Translations under genes and position numbers: made by a program
Notes under the pieces: model-generated
Databases searched by the model: none
Told to the model about the DNA's origin: nothing
Seen by the model: the letters and a program-made list of their open reading frames with translations, nothing else
Part shown: positions 18,890 to 28,278 of the stretch, piece after piece
Position numbering within the stretch: position 1 is the first letter of the stretch
How the letters are laid out: each line of letters begins with the position of its first letter
Assembly: GCA_963676845.2 (NCBI GenBank)
Contig: CAXXKK010000020.1
Location: 69,538 to 133,537, forward strand
Origin: G963662675 sp963676845
GTDB lineage: Bacteria > Bacteroidota > Bacteroidia > Bacteroidales > Prolixibacteraceae
Reading direction: 5' to 3'
DNA length: 64,000 nt

Positions 18890-21800
18890 ATGAAAAAAAT
18901 TAGCACGACTACCTTTTTACATTGTAAAGAGGTGCGGAAGTTATTATTCGTTATGAAACTAACCACCTTGTTTTTGATTCTTGGATTGATGCAGGTTTCT
19001 GCATCAGTGTATTCTCAGGCTACAAAATTTGAGATTAAAGTTGAGAATAAACGAATTGCAGACGTTTTAAAAGAGATCGAAGAATCTAGTAATTTTAGAT
19101 TTTTTTATGTTAGAGAACAGGTTGACGTTGATCGTCCTGTTTCTGCTGAATTCAAAGAAGCAACAGTTGAAGTTATATTGAATGAAATATTCTCTGGGGA
19201 GGGGGTAACGTATAAGGTTCAGGATGACGATTTAATTATATTAAGCACAGAGATAACTAAGTCTCATAATACAGGATTATCAACTCAACAAGAATTATCT
19301 GTTTCCGGCGAGGTTACTGATGCAAGTGGAGAGTTATTGCCTGGAGTTACTGTTCTTGTTAAGGGAACATCCAATGGAACCGTCACTAGTGTCGATGGGA
19401 CATATTCAATATCAAATGTATCGGCAAATGATGTATTGCAGTTTTCTTTTATAGGTATGATATCTCAGGAAGTTACTGTAGGGAGTCAATCTGTGATTAA
19501 TATTGCGATGGAAGACGAGACAATTGGGCTGGATGAGGTTATTGCAATAGGTTATGGTGTTACAAAACGAAAAAACTTTACAGGTTCTGTTACTACTGTT
19601 GATATGAATGATTCACCAATATTGAATAAAGCAACAACTGATGCATTTTCTTTATTGGACGGTATTACTACTGGTGTTACTTTTTCAAAGTCAGGTGAAG
19701 CTGGTAGTGAAACACAGCTTGAGGTGAGAGGGCAGAGCTCAATTCAAGGTGGAAGTTCTACTCCTTTATTGGTAGTTGATGGTGTTATTTTTTCCGGGAG
19801 CATGAATGATATTGATCCATCAACGGTTGAAAATATTCAGGTATTGAAAGATGCTACTTCTTTGGCTGCATATGGATCTCAGGCTGCCAACGGTGTTATT
19901 ATGATTACCCGTAAAAAAGGAATAAAGGGCAAGCCAATGATCAACGTTAATGCATCAGCAGCAATTTTAACTCCTAATTATCATCCAGAGATGAGAAGTC
20001 CTGAAGGTTTTATTGAGTTGATGAATGACCGGAATGGTACCGATGATATGAGTTGGATCTCTCCTTTGGAACTTGCTAATTATAATGAAAACACTCCTAC
20101 TGATTGGTATGATATGATCACACGAACAGGGGTTCAGCAAAACTATTCATTGAATGTCTCAGGAGCAAGTGACAATATGGATTATTTTATTGCAGGGTCA
20201 TATTTGGATAATAAAAACTTTATTGAAGGAGATGGTTATAAAAGGACAACTTTTAATGCAAGAATCAATACTCAAATTAATGAATATCTAAAGATTGGAG
20301 CGAACTTCGATCAGTCGTTCAGTAATAATGATGGTGTTGCTCCTAATTATAGTGCAGCAGTAACTCTTTCTCCATGGACTGAACCTTATTTGTCTGATGG
20401 CAGATGGAGACTTTATGTGGATGGTCGTGAGCAGTCTGTTCAGAATCCATTATGGAATACATATAACGGAGTTGTCCGAGAGAATAGAAGAACGTCAACG
20501 GTGCTGGGAGGTAATGCTGAGTTGAAGATCCCAGGAGTTGAAGGGCTAAGCTATAAAGTGACAGGTTCTTATACTAAGAGTTCAACTTTACAACGGAGTT
20601 TTACCGATGAAACAAACTTTGTGGAAATGGCACTTGGAGAAGATGGTTATACTCCTGAAGGTCAGGCTCAATTTCTTATTCAGGCAAATGGAACGATCTC
20701 TGAGAATATAAATAAATCATGGGTTGTTGATAACATTCTTACTTATACAAATGAGTTTGATGAGCATTTTGTTAGTGCTACTTTAGTATATACGCGCGAT
20801 TCAAGGCAAACTGATGCATTTGGAGTGACAGGTAGGGATTTTTCAGCTATAGGAAATACTAATTTAGGATTTTATGGTTTGAGAAATGCCGTGACACAAG
20901 AGGTGTCTAGTATTAGTTATCAGTTGCATAATGATATTGGATACCTGGCTCGTGTAAATTATTCTTATAAAGATACATATCATTTTAATGCATCTTTCCG
21001 TCGTGATGGAAGTTCTGTTTTTGGTGAAGATAAGAAGTGGGGTAATTTCCCAGCTGTTGGTTTGGCTTGGACAATATCTAATGAATCTTTCTTGAGTACA
21101 AGTAGTGTTGTTGATAATCTAAAACTGAAGGCATCTTGGGGTAAAAATGGAAACCAAACGATAGGAGCCTATGGTACTCTTTCTACTATGAATATGGGTA
21201 GAGGTGGAGGTATTGGTTATTACTTCGGGAATGATCTGATATATGGTCAGTCTCTTGCTACTCTTGGTAACACCGAGTTGGCCTGGGAAACGACTACTTC
21301 CTATAATTTGGGTGTAGAAGTTGACCTATGGAAGCGCCTTCATATCGAACTTGATGGGTATGGATCTAAAACAACGGATCAGATTTTTACCAGGGATATT
21401 CCGGTAATGGGAGCAGGTATTTCACAAATGCCGGCAACAATGGGTGAGATCCAAAATTGGGGTATTGAAGCTGTTGTTAATTCAACAAATATCCAGTCTG
21501 GTGACTTCCGTTGGACTTCTGGTCTTACATTCTCTTTAAACCGTAACAAATTGGCTGAATTGTATGGTGATGGTCAGGATGATGTTAATGCCAGATTGTT
21601 TATTGGTGAATCATTGGGGGCAATTTACGGATATGAATTTGTTGGTGTTGTTCAAGAAGATGATGCTGGATATATCGCAGCAAATAGTGCACATCCGGGA
21701 GATGCAATGTATGCAAACTTAGATAATAATGAACAGATTACATTGGATGATCGAAAAATTCTTGGCTTTGGAAAAGAGAGTTTTAGGATGGGATTGCAAA

Positions 21801-22234
21801 ATACGCTTACATATAAAAACTTTCAACTTTATATGTTGCTTAATGGAATATTTAGCACTGGGAAATACGGTTTTGCGAGGAATGATATGGCATATTTAAC
21901 AAGTGATAATTTCAATTATCATAATACATTAGATCACCCTTACTGGACAGAGGAAAATCCGAGTGAAATTTATCCTTCGATTCACTATCGAGATGATCGA
22001 TTTCAAGCATTACAGAGAATTACTTTTGTAAGACTTCAAGAGGTTAATTTTTCTTATTCATTTGGTAATGAATTGATTGATAAGTTTGGTGTCTCAAACT
22101 TGAAGGTTTTTGTTTCTGGTACAAATCTATTTTTTATTGCACCAGATTGGGAATACAGTGATCCTGAAGTTAGAAGCCATGATCGAGCTCAGCTACCAAG
22201 AACATTTACTTTAGGTATTAATGTAACCTTATAA
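18890..22234 (+). CDS. SusC/RagA family TonB-linked outer-membrane transporter with STN domain (SusC1)
   Basis: This 1114-residue TonB-dependent outer-membrane channel imports a glycan or oligomer delivered by its SusD partner. After the signal peptide (LTTLFLILGLMQVSASVYSQ) comes an STN signalling domain at about residues 48-125 (KRIADVLKEIEESSNFRFFY), which contacts FecR. A carboxypeptidase-D-like beta-sandwich follows (VSGEVTDASGELLPGVTVLV, about 140-215). The plug starts at GYGVTKRKNFTGSV and includes LLVVDGVIFSGSMNDIDPST and GVIMITRKKG. The barrel ends in the aromatic-type terminus PRTFTLGINVTL. It is closely similar to SusC2 downstream, indicating tandem duplication. The STN domain ties this copy to the sigma/FecR pair. 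Substrate cannot be read from the sequence. Confidence 0.96.
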   Translation: MKKISTTTFLHCKEVRKLLFVMKLTTLFLILGLMQVSASVYSQATKFEIKVENKRIADVLKEIEESSNFRFFYVREQVDVDRPVSAEFKEATVEVILNEIFSGEGVTYKVQDDDLIILSTEITKSHNTGLSTQQELSVSGEVTDASGELLPGVTVLVKGTSNGTVTSVDGTYSISNVSANDVLQFSFIGMISQEVTVGSQSVINIAMEDETIGLDEVIAIGYGVTKRKNFTGSVTTVDMNDSPILNKATTDAFSLLDGITTGVTFSKSGEAGSETQLEVRGQSSIQGGSSTPLLVVDGVIFSGSMNDIDPSTVENIQVLKDATSLAAYGSQAANGVIMITRKKGIKGKPMINVNASAAILTPNYHPEMRSPEGFIELMNDRNGTDDMSWISPLELANYNENTPTDWYDMITRTGVQQNYSLNVSGASDNMDYFIAGSYLDNKNFIEGDGYKRTTFNARINTQINEYLKIGANFDQSFSNNDGVAPNYSAAVTLSPWTEPYLSDGRWRLYVDGREQSVQNPLWNTYNGVVRENRRTSTVLGGNAELKIPGVEGLSYKVTGSYTKSSTLQRSFTDETNFVEMALGEDGYTPEGQAQFLIQANGTISENINKSWVVDNILTYTNEFDEHFVSATLVYTRDSRQTDAFGVTGRDFSAIGNTNLGFYGLRNAVTQEVSSISYQLHNDIGYLARVNYSYKDTYHFNASFRRDGSSVFGEDKKWGNFPAVGLAWTISNESFLSTSSVVDNLKLKASWGKNGNQTIGAYGTLSTMNMGRGGGIGYYFGNDLIYGQSLATLGNTELAWETTTSYNLGVEVDLWKRLHIELDGYGSKTTDQIFTRDIPVMGAGISQMPATMGEIQNWGIEAVVNSTNIQSGDFRWTSGLTFSLNRNKLAELYGDGQDDVNARLFIGESLGAIYGYEFVGVVQEDDAGYIAANSAHPGDAMYANLDNNEQITLDDRKILGFGKESFRMGLQNTLTYKNFQLYMLLNGIFSTGKYGFARNDMAYLTSDNFNYHNTLDHPYWTEENPSEIYPSIHYRDDRFQALQRITFVRLQEVNFSYSFGNELIDKFGVSNLKVFVSGTNLFFIAPDWEYSDPEVRSHDRAQLPRTFTLGINVTL

Positions 22235-22246
22235 AATTTATTGAAG

Positions 22247-24064
22247 ATGAAAAATATTAAATATATTATATTAGGATTTATAGCCATTTCATTTTTGTTC
22301 TCTTCATGTGATGATGAAGATTTCCTGACAGAAAAACCAAAAACGATTTATACTCCAGAAACCGCTTTTATGAAAAGTGACCAGGTGGATGCTCAGTTGG
22401 TAACTGCATATCGTTCTGCTTTTGATTTGTATGGTGGATATGCTCCATTCTTTTTTGGTCGAACAAATCAAACATTGCTACATGGGGGTGGTGCTGATTT
22501 TTTTGATGGGGGGCATATTGGTATAAATGATGGTACTGGAGATGCTTTTTCCGATTTCTCAAAATGGAATCCAGAGAATCCTAAGTTCGAAAGCCTTTGG
22601 AATTCACTTTATCAGCTAGTTAGTTATGCAAATATGGCTTTGCAAGGAGCTGAAGAAGTTGAATGGACAAATGATGATGATAAAACGTATGCTGTTGCTC
22701 AAGCTAGATTTTTTCGGGCATGGGGATATCTGCGTTTAGCTGAATGTTTTGGAGGTGTGCCATTTATTACAGAGATAATTGAAAATCTTAAATTGGATTA
22801 TGCGCGTGAATCTCGTGAGAATATTTATCGGTTTGTAATCAGTGAATTGGAGGCTGCTGCACAGGATCTTCCTGAATATCCATTAGCCGATGGTCGTGTT
22901 GCACAAGGAGTTGCTAATCACTTTCTTGCCGAGGCATACCTTGCACTTGGCGTTGAAACAAATAATTCAGACGGTGATTGTTATACAAATGCAATTGCTG
23001 CAGCTTCTGTAACTATTGGTTTGCATCCACTTATGACAACTCGGTTTGGATCTCGTGCTAATCCGAATGATTTGTCAGAGAACAATGGTGTTCCTGCATA
23101 CAAGCAGGAGGGAAATGTCTTTTATGATTTATTCCAGGTGGGGAATTATGATTATAGTGAAGGTAATACTGAATCGGTTTGGGTAATGGAGGCTTCAACA
23201 TATGACGAAATTCAAGCAACTGGAATTAGTCAATATTATTCTTTAACAAGTAACGTTGGTCCTTGTTTTAGAAATATGGCATGGAAACCTGAATTGCAGG
23301 AAGAAGGTGTTAATGTATGTCCATTTGCAGGAAATGTTGATCAAACATTGTTCAGGGGAGGTCCTAATTCGGCATATCTTGGAGGAATGTCTATGGCTCT
23401 TACTGCTGAAACAAAGTACGTATCAGAAACAGTGTGGTCTGGAGTATATGGAGAGGACATGCGTAATGATTCGATTAACCTGCAGCGAGAATTTCTGTGT
23501 CTTAATCAAAATCATTCTCGCTACCTTACTCTTGTAACTCCGGATGATCTTTTGGTTCCAAGAATGATGTTTCCTGTGCGTTCAAAGATAGCCATGCAGG
23601 ATGATTGGGGATGGCATCCATCTGAAGTTTCGGGATTTCATCAAAATCAGTATGGTCGTGATTGGTATGCAGTACGTTCCTCTGAAACATTATTGCTTCG
23701 TGCTGAAGCTTATCTGAGAAATGGAGATGCTGATGGAGCTCATGATGATATTAAAACTATTCGGGATCGTGCTCAGGCAACATATGAAATTCCTGCAGGA
23801 GAAATTGATATTTATACAATTCTGGATGAGCGTGCTCGTGAATTGTGCTATGAAGAACATCGTTGGCCAACTTTGTTACGTATGGGTAGTAGTATGTCGG
23901 GAACAAATGAAGTTATGACTCATCAGGTTGAGGGGAATGCCATGTATGTTAGTGATGTGGAATATTATACCGGAGGAGTTTTCTTTACTCTTTTCCCTAT
24001 TCCGCAGACGGTTATTAACCTAAATACAGAGGCTGAATTTCCTCAGAATGAGGGATGGAACTAG
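22247..24064 (+). CDS. SusD/RagB family surface lipoprotein (SusD1)
   Basis: This is a SusD-type substrate-binding lipoprotein of about 605 residues that caps the SusC1 channel at the cell surface. The signal peptide ends in a lipobox (FLFSSCDDEDF), with acidic residues after the Cys that fit surface export. Typical SusD features are the TPR-like helices (ARFFRAWGYLRLAECFGGVP) and the C-terminal ETLLLRAEAYLRNGDADGAH and ELCYEEHRWPTLLRMG. I use the ATG at 22247, since the frame otherwise opens with TTG at 22241. It starts 12 bases after susC1. It is similar to SusD2 over its whole length. Confidence 0.95.
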   Translation: MKNIKYIILGFIAISFLFSSCDDEDFLTEKPKTIYTPETAFMKSDQVDAQLVTAYRSAFDLYGGYAPFFFGRTNQTLLHGGGADFFDGGHIGINDGTGDAFSDFSKWNPENPKFESLWNSLYQLVSYANMALQGAEEVEWTNDDDKTYAVAQARFFRAWGYLRLAECFGGVPFITEIIENLKLDYARESRENIYRFVISELEAAAQDLPEYPLADGRVAQGVANHFLAEAYLALGVETNNSDGDCYTNAIAAASVTIGLHPLMTTRFGSRANPNDLSENNGVPAYKQEGNVFYDLFQVGNYDYSEGNTESVWVMEASTYDEIQATGISQYYSLTSNVGPCFRNMAWKPELQEEGVNVCPFAGNVDQTLFRGGPNSAYLGGMSMALTAETKYVSETVWSGVYGEDMRNDSINLQREFLCLNQNHSRYLTLVTPDDLLVPRMMFPVRSKIAMQDDWGWHPSEVSGFHQNQYGRDWYAVRSSETLLLRAEAYLRNGDADGAHDDIKTIRDRAQATYEIPAGEIDIYTILDERARELCYEEHRWPTLLRMGSSMSGTNEVMTHQVEGNAMYVSDVEYYTGGVFFTLFPIPQTVINLNTEAEFPQNEGWN

Positions 24065-24138
24065 TCCTTTAATTTGACTTTTTTTTTCATAAATTGAGCA
24101 GTTTTTTTTAAGAAGTTAGAAAAGATTGGTTCAGATAC

Positions 24139-24167
24139 AAAGGCTGCCAGGGGGCAGCCTTTTTTTG
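24139..24167 (+). terminator. Rho-independent terminator after susD1
   Basis: AAAGGCTGCC and GGCAGCCT(TT) form a stem of about 10 bp with an AGGG loop (24149-24152), followed by a run of T. It separates the first Sus pair from the second. Confidence 0.9.
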
Positions 24168-24863
24168 TGGAAACATTTTTCCCGTTAAATTTTTTACTGC
24201 TGATTTGAAATCAGAAATTGTCTGATAGTTAGTTTTAGTAAAGAGTAATAATAAATAACTGTGAATATTTGATTGAGCTAATTTTTGTATGTAAGAATAT
24301 GCTTTGTGATATGAAATACTATATCGTTAAAACGAAATTGACACTAATGTTTTGGGGAGAAGTAGAGTAAAAATATAGAAAGTTTTTGAAGGCCCGAGTT
24401 GTAAAGATATAGCTATTGACTTGTATTAACAAGGTGCTGATTATTCGTACTTGTTTTATGTGAATTTATGCGTTTTCTTAAAAAATAAGAATGTAGGATG
24501 TTCTATTTTGTGTTAATGAAATCTCAAAAAAAATAAATAAATAATTAACAATTAATATTGTTTTTATATGAAAAGTAGTTGTTGATTAATGGTCGATTAA
24601 TTTATTGTATAATTGATTATATTCATTTTCCTTCCTTTTTGCGGTTTTTATGAGGTATATAATTGTCTGTCAATGAGTGTGTAATTGTTTGTCAGGCTTT
24701 GGTGGTTATATCTGATACATTAATTAATGGTCGATTAATTATTGTTTTGTTGATAATTCAAAGTTTTCATTTTTATAATTATTGATAAGGTGGATATATT
24801 CTGCATTATTGGTAAATATTGGTTAATATATTAAGATGTCTATACAAGTTATCTTTATTTTTT
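24168..24863. promoter_or_regulatory. Long upstream control region of susC2 with repeated motifs
   Basis: Nearly 700 bases with no plausible gene. It holds two exact copies of ATTAATGGTCGATTAAT (24585-24601 and 24723-24739, 138 bp apart), each a pair of ATTAAT palindromes around GGTCG. Between them are two near-identical 13-mers, TAATTGTCTGTCA (24660-24672) and TAATTGTTTGTCA (24682-24694), starting 22 bp apart on the same strand. These look like regulator-binding sites for the susC2 promoter. The regulator is not in the window as far as I can tell. Confidence 0.55.
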
Positions 24864-24871
24864 TATATTTG
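24864..24871 (+). promoter_or_regulatory. Putative -7 box for susC2-susD2
   Basis: TATATTTG fits TAnnTTTG. If used, the transcript would begin near 24878 and have a 5' leader of about 270 bases that includes the two-codon ORF. A clear -33 element is not seen, as expected if an activator binds upstream. Confidence 0.5.
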
Positions 24872-25010
24872 CATCCTTAGTTTTTTTAAAATACAATTCA
24901 AATAAAGCTAATGTTTTTTTGAAATATGTATAGTTTCTAAGTTTTTGAATTAATTAAGATTTGAAAGAATTAAAACTTGAGTATAAACTAATAGATAAAA
25001 ACATAAGAAA

Positions 25011-25145
25011 AACGGAGGAAATTTATGAAGTAAAACAAATTTAAAAGACCTGGTTAATGGTGTGAGAGCATCATTGATTTATTGATTTTTAAATAATTGG
25101 GGTGCTTCTTACCCTATCTAACTTTTTAATCAAAACTTTCAATTT
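25011..25145 (+). promoter_or_regulatory. susC2 leader: Shine-Dalgarno, two-codon ORF and two hairpins
   Basis: GGAGG at 25014-25018 is followed after 6 bases by ATG AAG TAA (25025-25033), again a two-codon ORF. Hairpin 1 is AATGGTG/CATCATT with a 6-base loop (25056-25075). Hairpin 2 is GGGT/ACCC with a 7-base loop (25100-25114), preceded by AAATAAT. The ORF start lies 121 bases before the susC2 ATG, compared with 127 for susC1. The intervening sequence is largely different while the layout is the same, which favours a conserved function. Confidence 0.6.
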
Positions 25146-28100
25146 ATGAAAAAAAGAAGTAAAGTCACTTTTTTACAGTGTAAAGGAGTGAAATTTGTAT
25201 TTTTATTTTCTGCAATCTTTTTGATGGCAGGTTTGATGCAGGTATCTGCGTCTGTTTCAAATGAAACAAATAAATCAGAATCCTTAACTCAACAGGAAGC
25301 TTCTATTTCTGGTAAGGTGTCTGATGAATCTGGTGAAGTATTACCAGGTGTTACTGTGATGATCAAAGGTACAACTACTGGTACTATTACTGATTTCGAC
25401 GGTAACTATACAATCTCAGGTGTTTCTTCAACTGATGTATTACAATTTTCTTTTATTGGAATGCAAACTCAGGAAGTTACTGCTGGTAGTCAATCTGTAA
25501 TTGATATTACAATGATTGAAGAAACTATCGGTTTGGACGAAGTTATCGCTGTAGGTTATGGTGTTACAAAACGTAAAAACTTTACTGGTTCTGTTGCAAA
25601 TGTTGACATGGAAGATTCTCCTATAATGAATAAAGCAACTACAGATGCTTTCTCATTATTGGATGGTGTTACAACAGGTATCAATTTCACAAAATCAGGT
25701 GAAGCAGGAGATGAATCATCTCTTATGGTACGTGGTCAAAAATCGATTAATGACGATCCTAATGACCCTGATGCTCTAAATAGTTCTGCTCCTTTATTGG
25801 TGGTTGACGGAATTATTTTCTCTGGTAATATGAATGACATTGATCCTTCAACAGTGGAAACTATTCAGGTGTTGAAAGATGCTACTTCGTTAGCTGCGTA
25901 TGGTTCTCAGGCTGCAAATGGTGTTATCATGATTACCCGTAAAAAAGGTGTTAAAGGTAAACCAATGGTTAGTGTTAGTGCAACTTCTTCAATTTCAAAT
26001 CCTGGTTTTACTCCAGATATGAGAGGTCCTGATGCTTATATTGAATTGATGAATGCTCGTCGTGGAGGTACAGGTTGGGTTTCTGCATTGGAGCAGGAAA
26101 ATATTGATGCTGGAACTCCTACAGACTACTATGATTTAATTACACGTACAGGTGTTCAACAAAACTACTCTGTAAATGTTTCCGGAGCTGGTGATGCTAT
26201 GGATTATTTCCTGGGTGCTTCATACTTAGATAACAAAAACTTTATTGTGGGTAACCGCTATAAGAGATCGACATTTACAGCAAGGATTAATACAAAAATT
26301 AATGACTACATTTCTATAAGTGCCAATTTCGATCAGGCATTTAATAACAATGATGGTTATACTCCTAATTATGGTGCTGCAGTAACTCTTTCTCCATGGA
26401 CTGAACCATATTTGTCTGATGGAAGATACAGACTATATGTTGATGGTCGTGAGTCAACTACAGAGAACCCTTTGTGGCCTGTTGTTAATGGAAATGAAAG
26501 AGAAAATCGTAGAAGTTCTACAGTGATGGGTGGAACTCTTGATATTAAGATTCCTGGAGTTACAGGTTTAAGCTATAAAATGACAGGTTCTTATACAACG
26601 AATAATACATTGATGCGTGAATTCGAATATGAATCAAGTTTTGTAGATATGGCTCTTGGAGAAGCTGGTTATACTCCTGATGCTCAAGAACAATTTCTAT
26701 CAGAGGCTAATGGTGCTATCAATGAAAGAAAAGTAAAATCTTGGGTAATCGATAATATTCTTACTTATACAAATGAGTTTGGGGACCACTTTATTAATGG
26801 AACATTGGTTTATACTCGTGATTCAAAACAAATGGATTATTTTGGTATGACTGGTCGTGACTATTCTGTGATTGGTAATACTCAATTAGGTTTTTACGGG
26901 TTGTCAAATGCTGCAAGTAAGCAAATTGACGATACTGAATATGAATTACATAATGATGTTGGTTACTTGGCACGTGCAAGTTATTCTTATAAAGATACTT
27001 ATCACATTAATGCTTCTATCCGTCGTGATGGTAGTTCTGTTTTTGGTGCAGATAAAAAATGGGGTAATTTCCCAGCGGTTGGTTTCGCATGGACTATCTC
27101 AAATGAGTCATTCATGAGTACAATTAATGCTATTGATAACATGAAACTAAAAGCTTCATGGGGTAAAAATGGTAACCAAACTCTTGATCCTTATGGAACA
27201 ATGTCTACAATGAATGTTGGTAGTACAGGTGGTCTGGCTTATTGGTTTAATAATCAAATTATGTGGGGACAAGGTTTAGAAGCTTTAGGAAACCCTATGT
27301 TGGCCTGGGAAACAACAACTTCTTACAACATTGGAGTTGAAGCTGATCTTTGGAGTCGCATTCATGTTGAATTAGATGGTTATAAATCTACAACTACAGA
27401 CCAAATTTTTAAAAGAACTATCCCTATTATGACTGCAGGTATTGATGAGCAGTTATCTACTATGGGTAAAATTCAAAACTGGGGTATTGAGTCTGTAATC
27501 AGATCAACAAATATCCAGTCTGGTGATTTCCGTTGGACATCTGCATTAACATTCTCATTAAACCGCAATAAATTGGTTGAATTGTACGGTGGAGATAATG
27601 ACGCAGATAATATCAATGAGAACTTATTCATTGGTGAATCGTTAGGTGGTATTTATGGATATGAATTTATTGGTGTTGTTCAGGAAGATGATGTTGAATA
27701 TAAAGCAGCCAATAATGCAGTGAATGGTGATGCAATGTATGCTAACCTTGATGGAAGTGAAGATAATCTAATTACTCCTGCAGATAGGAAAATTCTTGGA
27801 TTTGGTGTTGAAAGCTTCAGAATGAGTTTACAAAACACATTCTCATATAAAAACTTCCAGTTGTATATGTTACTTAACGGTACTTTTGGTGGAGGAAACT
27901 ATGGTTATGCTCAAAATGATATGGCTTACTTGTCTGCAAATGGTTACCAATATCAAAATATGTTGAACCACCCATTCTGGACTGAAGAAAATCCAAGTGA
28001 AGTATATCCAAGAGTAAACTTTACTGATGATAGATTTACAGCATTGCAACGATATACTTTCGTGAGACTTCAGGAAGTGAACTTGTCATATACATTTGAC

Positions 28101-28268
28101 AGAGAGTTGCTTCAAAAATGGGGTGTTTCAAATTTGAAAGTATTTGTTTCTGGTTCAAACCTATTCTTTATTGCTCCTGACTGGGAATACAGCGATCCTG
28201 AAGTTAGAAGATATGATAGAGCTCAGTTGCCAAGAACATTTTCTTTAGGTATTAACTTAACACTGTAA
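25146..28268 (+). CDS. SusC/RagA family TonB-linked outer-membrane transporter lacking STN domain (SusC2)
   Basis: This 1040-residue paralogue of SusC1 has the same signal-peptide style (MKKRSKVTFLQCKGVKFVFL, ending LMQVSASV). It passes directly to the carboxypeptidase-D-like domain (ISGKVSDESGEVLPGVTVMI, about residues 54-125) with no STN domain. The plug again begins GYGVTKRKNFTGSV, with a short extra segment NDDPNDPDALNSSAP near residue 205. The barrel closes with PRTFSLGINLTL. Without STN it should not signal to the upstream FecR, so control is probably through its own 1-kb upstream region. It is followed immediately by susD2. Confidence 0.96.
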   Translation: MKKRSKVTFLQCKGVKFVFLFSAIFLMAGLMQVSASVSNETNKSESLTQQEASISGKVSDESGEVLPGVTVMIKGTTTGTITDFDGNYTISGVSSTDVLQFSFIGMQTQEVTAGSQSVIDITMIEETIGLDEVIAVGYGVTKRKNFTGSVANVDMEDSPIMNKATTDAFSLLDGVTTGINFTKSGEAGDESSLMVRGQKSINDDPNDPDALNSSAPLLVVDGIIFSGNMNDIDPSTVETIQVLKDATSLAAYGSQAANGVIMITRKKGVKGKPMVSVSATSSISNPGFTPDMRGPDAYIELMNARRGGTGWVSALEQENIDAGTPTDYYDLITRTGVQQNYSVNVSGAGDAMDYFLGASYLDNKNFIVGNRYKRSTFTARINTKINDYISISANFDQAFNNNDGYTPNYGAAVTLSPWTEPYLSDGRYRLYVDGRESTTENPLWPVVNGNERENRRSSTVMGGTLDIKIPGVTGLSYKMTGSYTTNNTLMREFEYESSFVDMALGEAGYTPDAQEQFLSEANGAINERKVKSWVIDNILTYTNEFGDHFINGTLVYTRDSKQMDYFGMTGRDYSVIGNTQLGFYGLSNAASKQIDDTEYELHNDVGYLARASYSYKDTYHINASIRRDGSSVFGADKKWGNFPAVGFAWTISNESFMSTINAIDNMKLKASWGKNGNQTLDPYGTMSTMNVGSTGGLAYWFNNQIMWGQGLEALGNPMLAWETTTSYNIGVEADLWSRIHVELDGYKSTTTDQIFKRTIPIMTAGIDEQLSTMGKIQNWGIESVIRSTNIQSGDFRWTSALTFSLNRNKLVELYGGDNDADNINENLFIGESLGGIYGYEFIGVVQEDDVEYKAANNAVNGDAMYANLDGSEDNLITPADRKILGFGVESFRMSLQNTFSYKNFQLYMLLNGTFGGGNYGYAQNDMAYLSANGYQYQNMLNHPFWTEENPSEVYPRVNFTDDRFTALQRYTFVRLQEVNLSYTFDRELLQKWGVSNLKVFVSGSNLFFIAPDWEYSDPEVRRYDRAQLPRTFSLGINLTL

Positions 28269-28278
28269 TTTTTTGAAT

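Noticed and set aside
24168..24863. A regulator gene in the 1-kb gap before susC2
   Set aside because: All six frames are short and interrupted there; the region looks purely regulatory.
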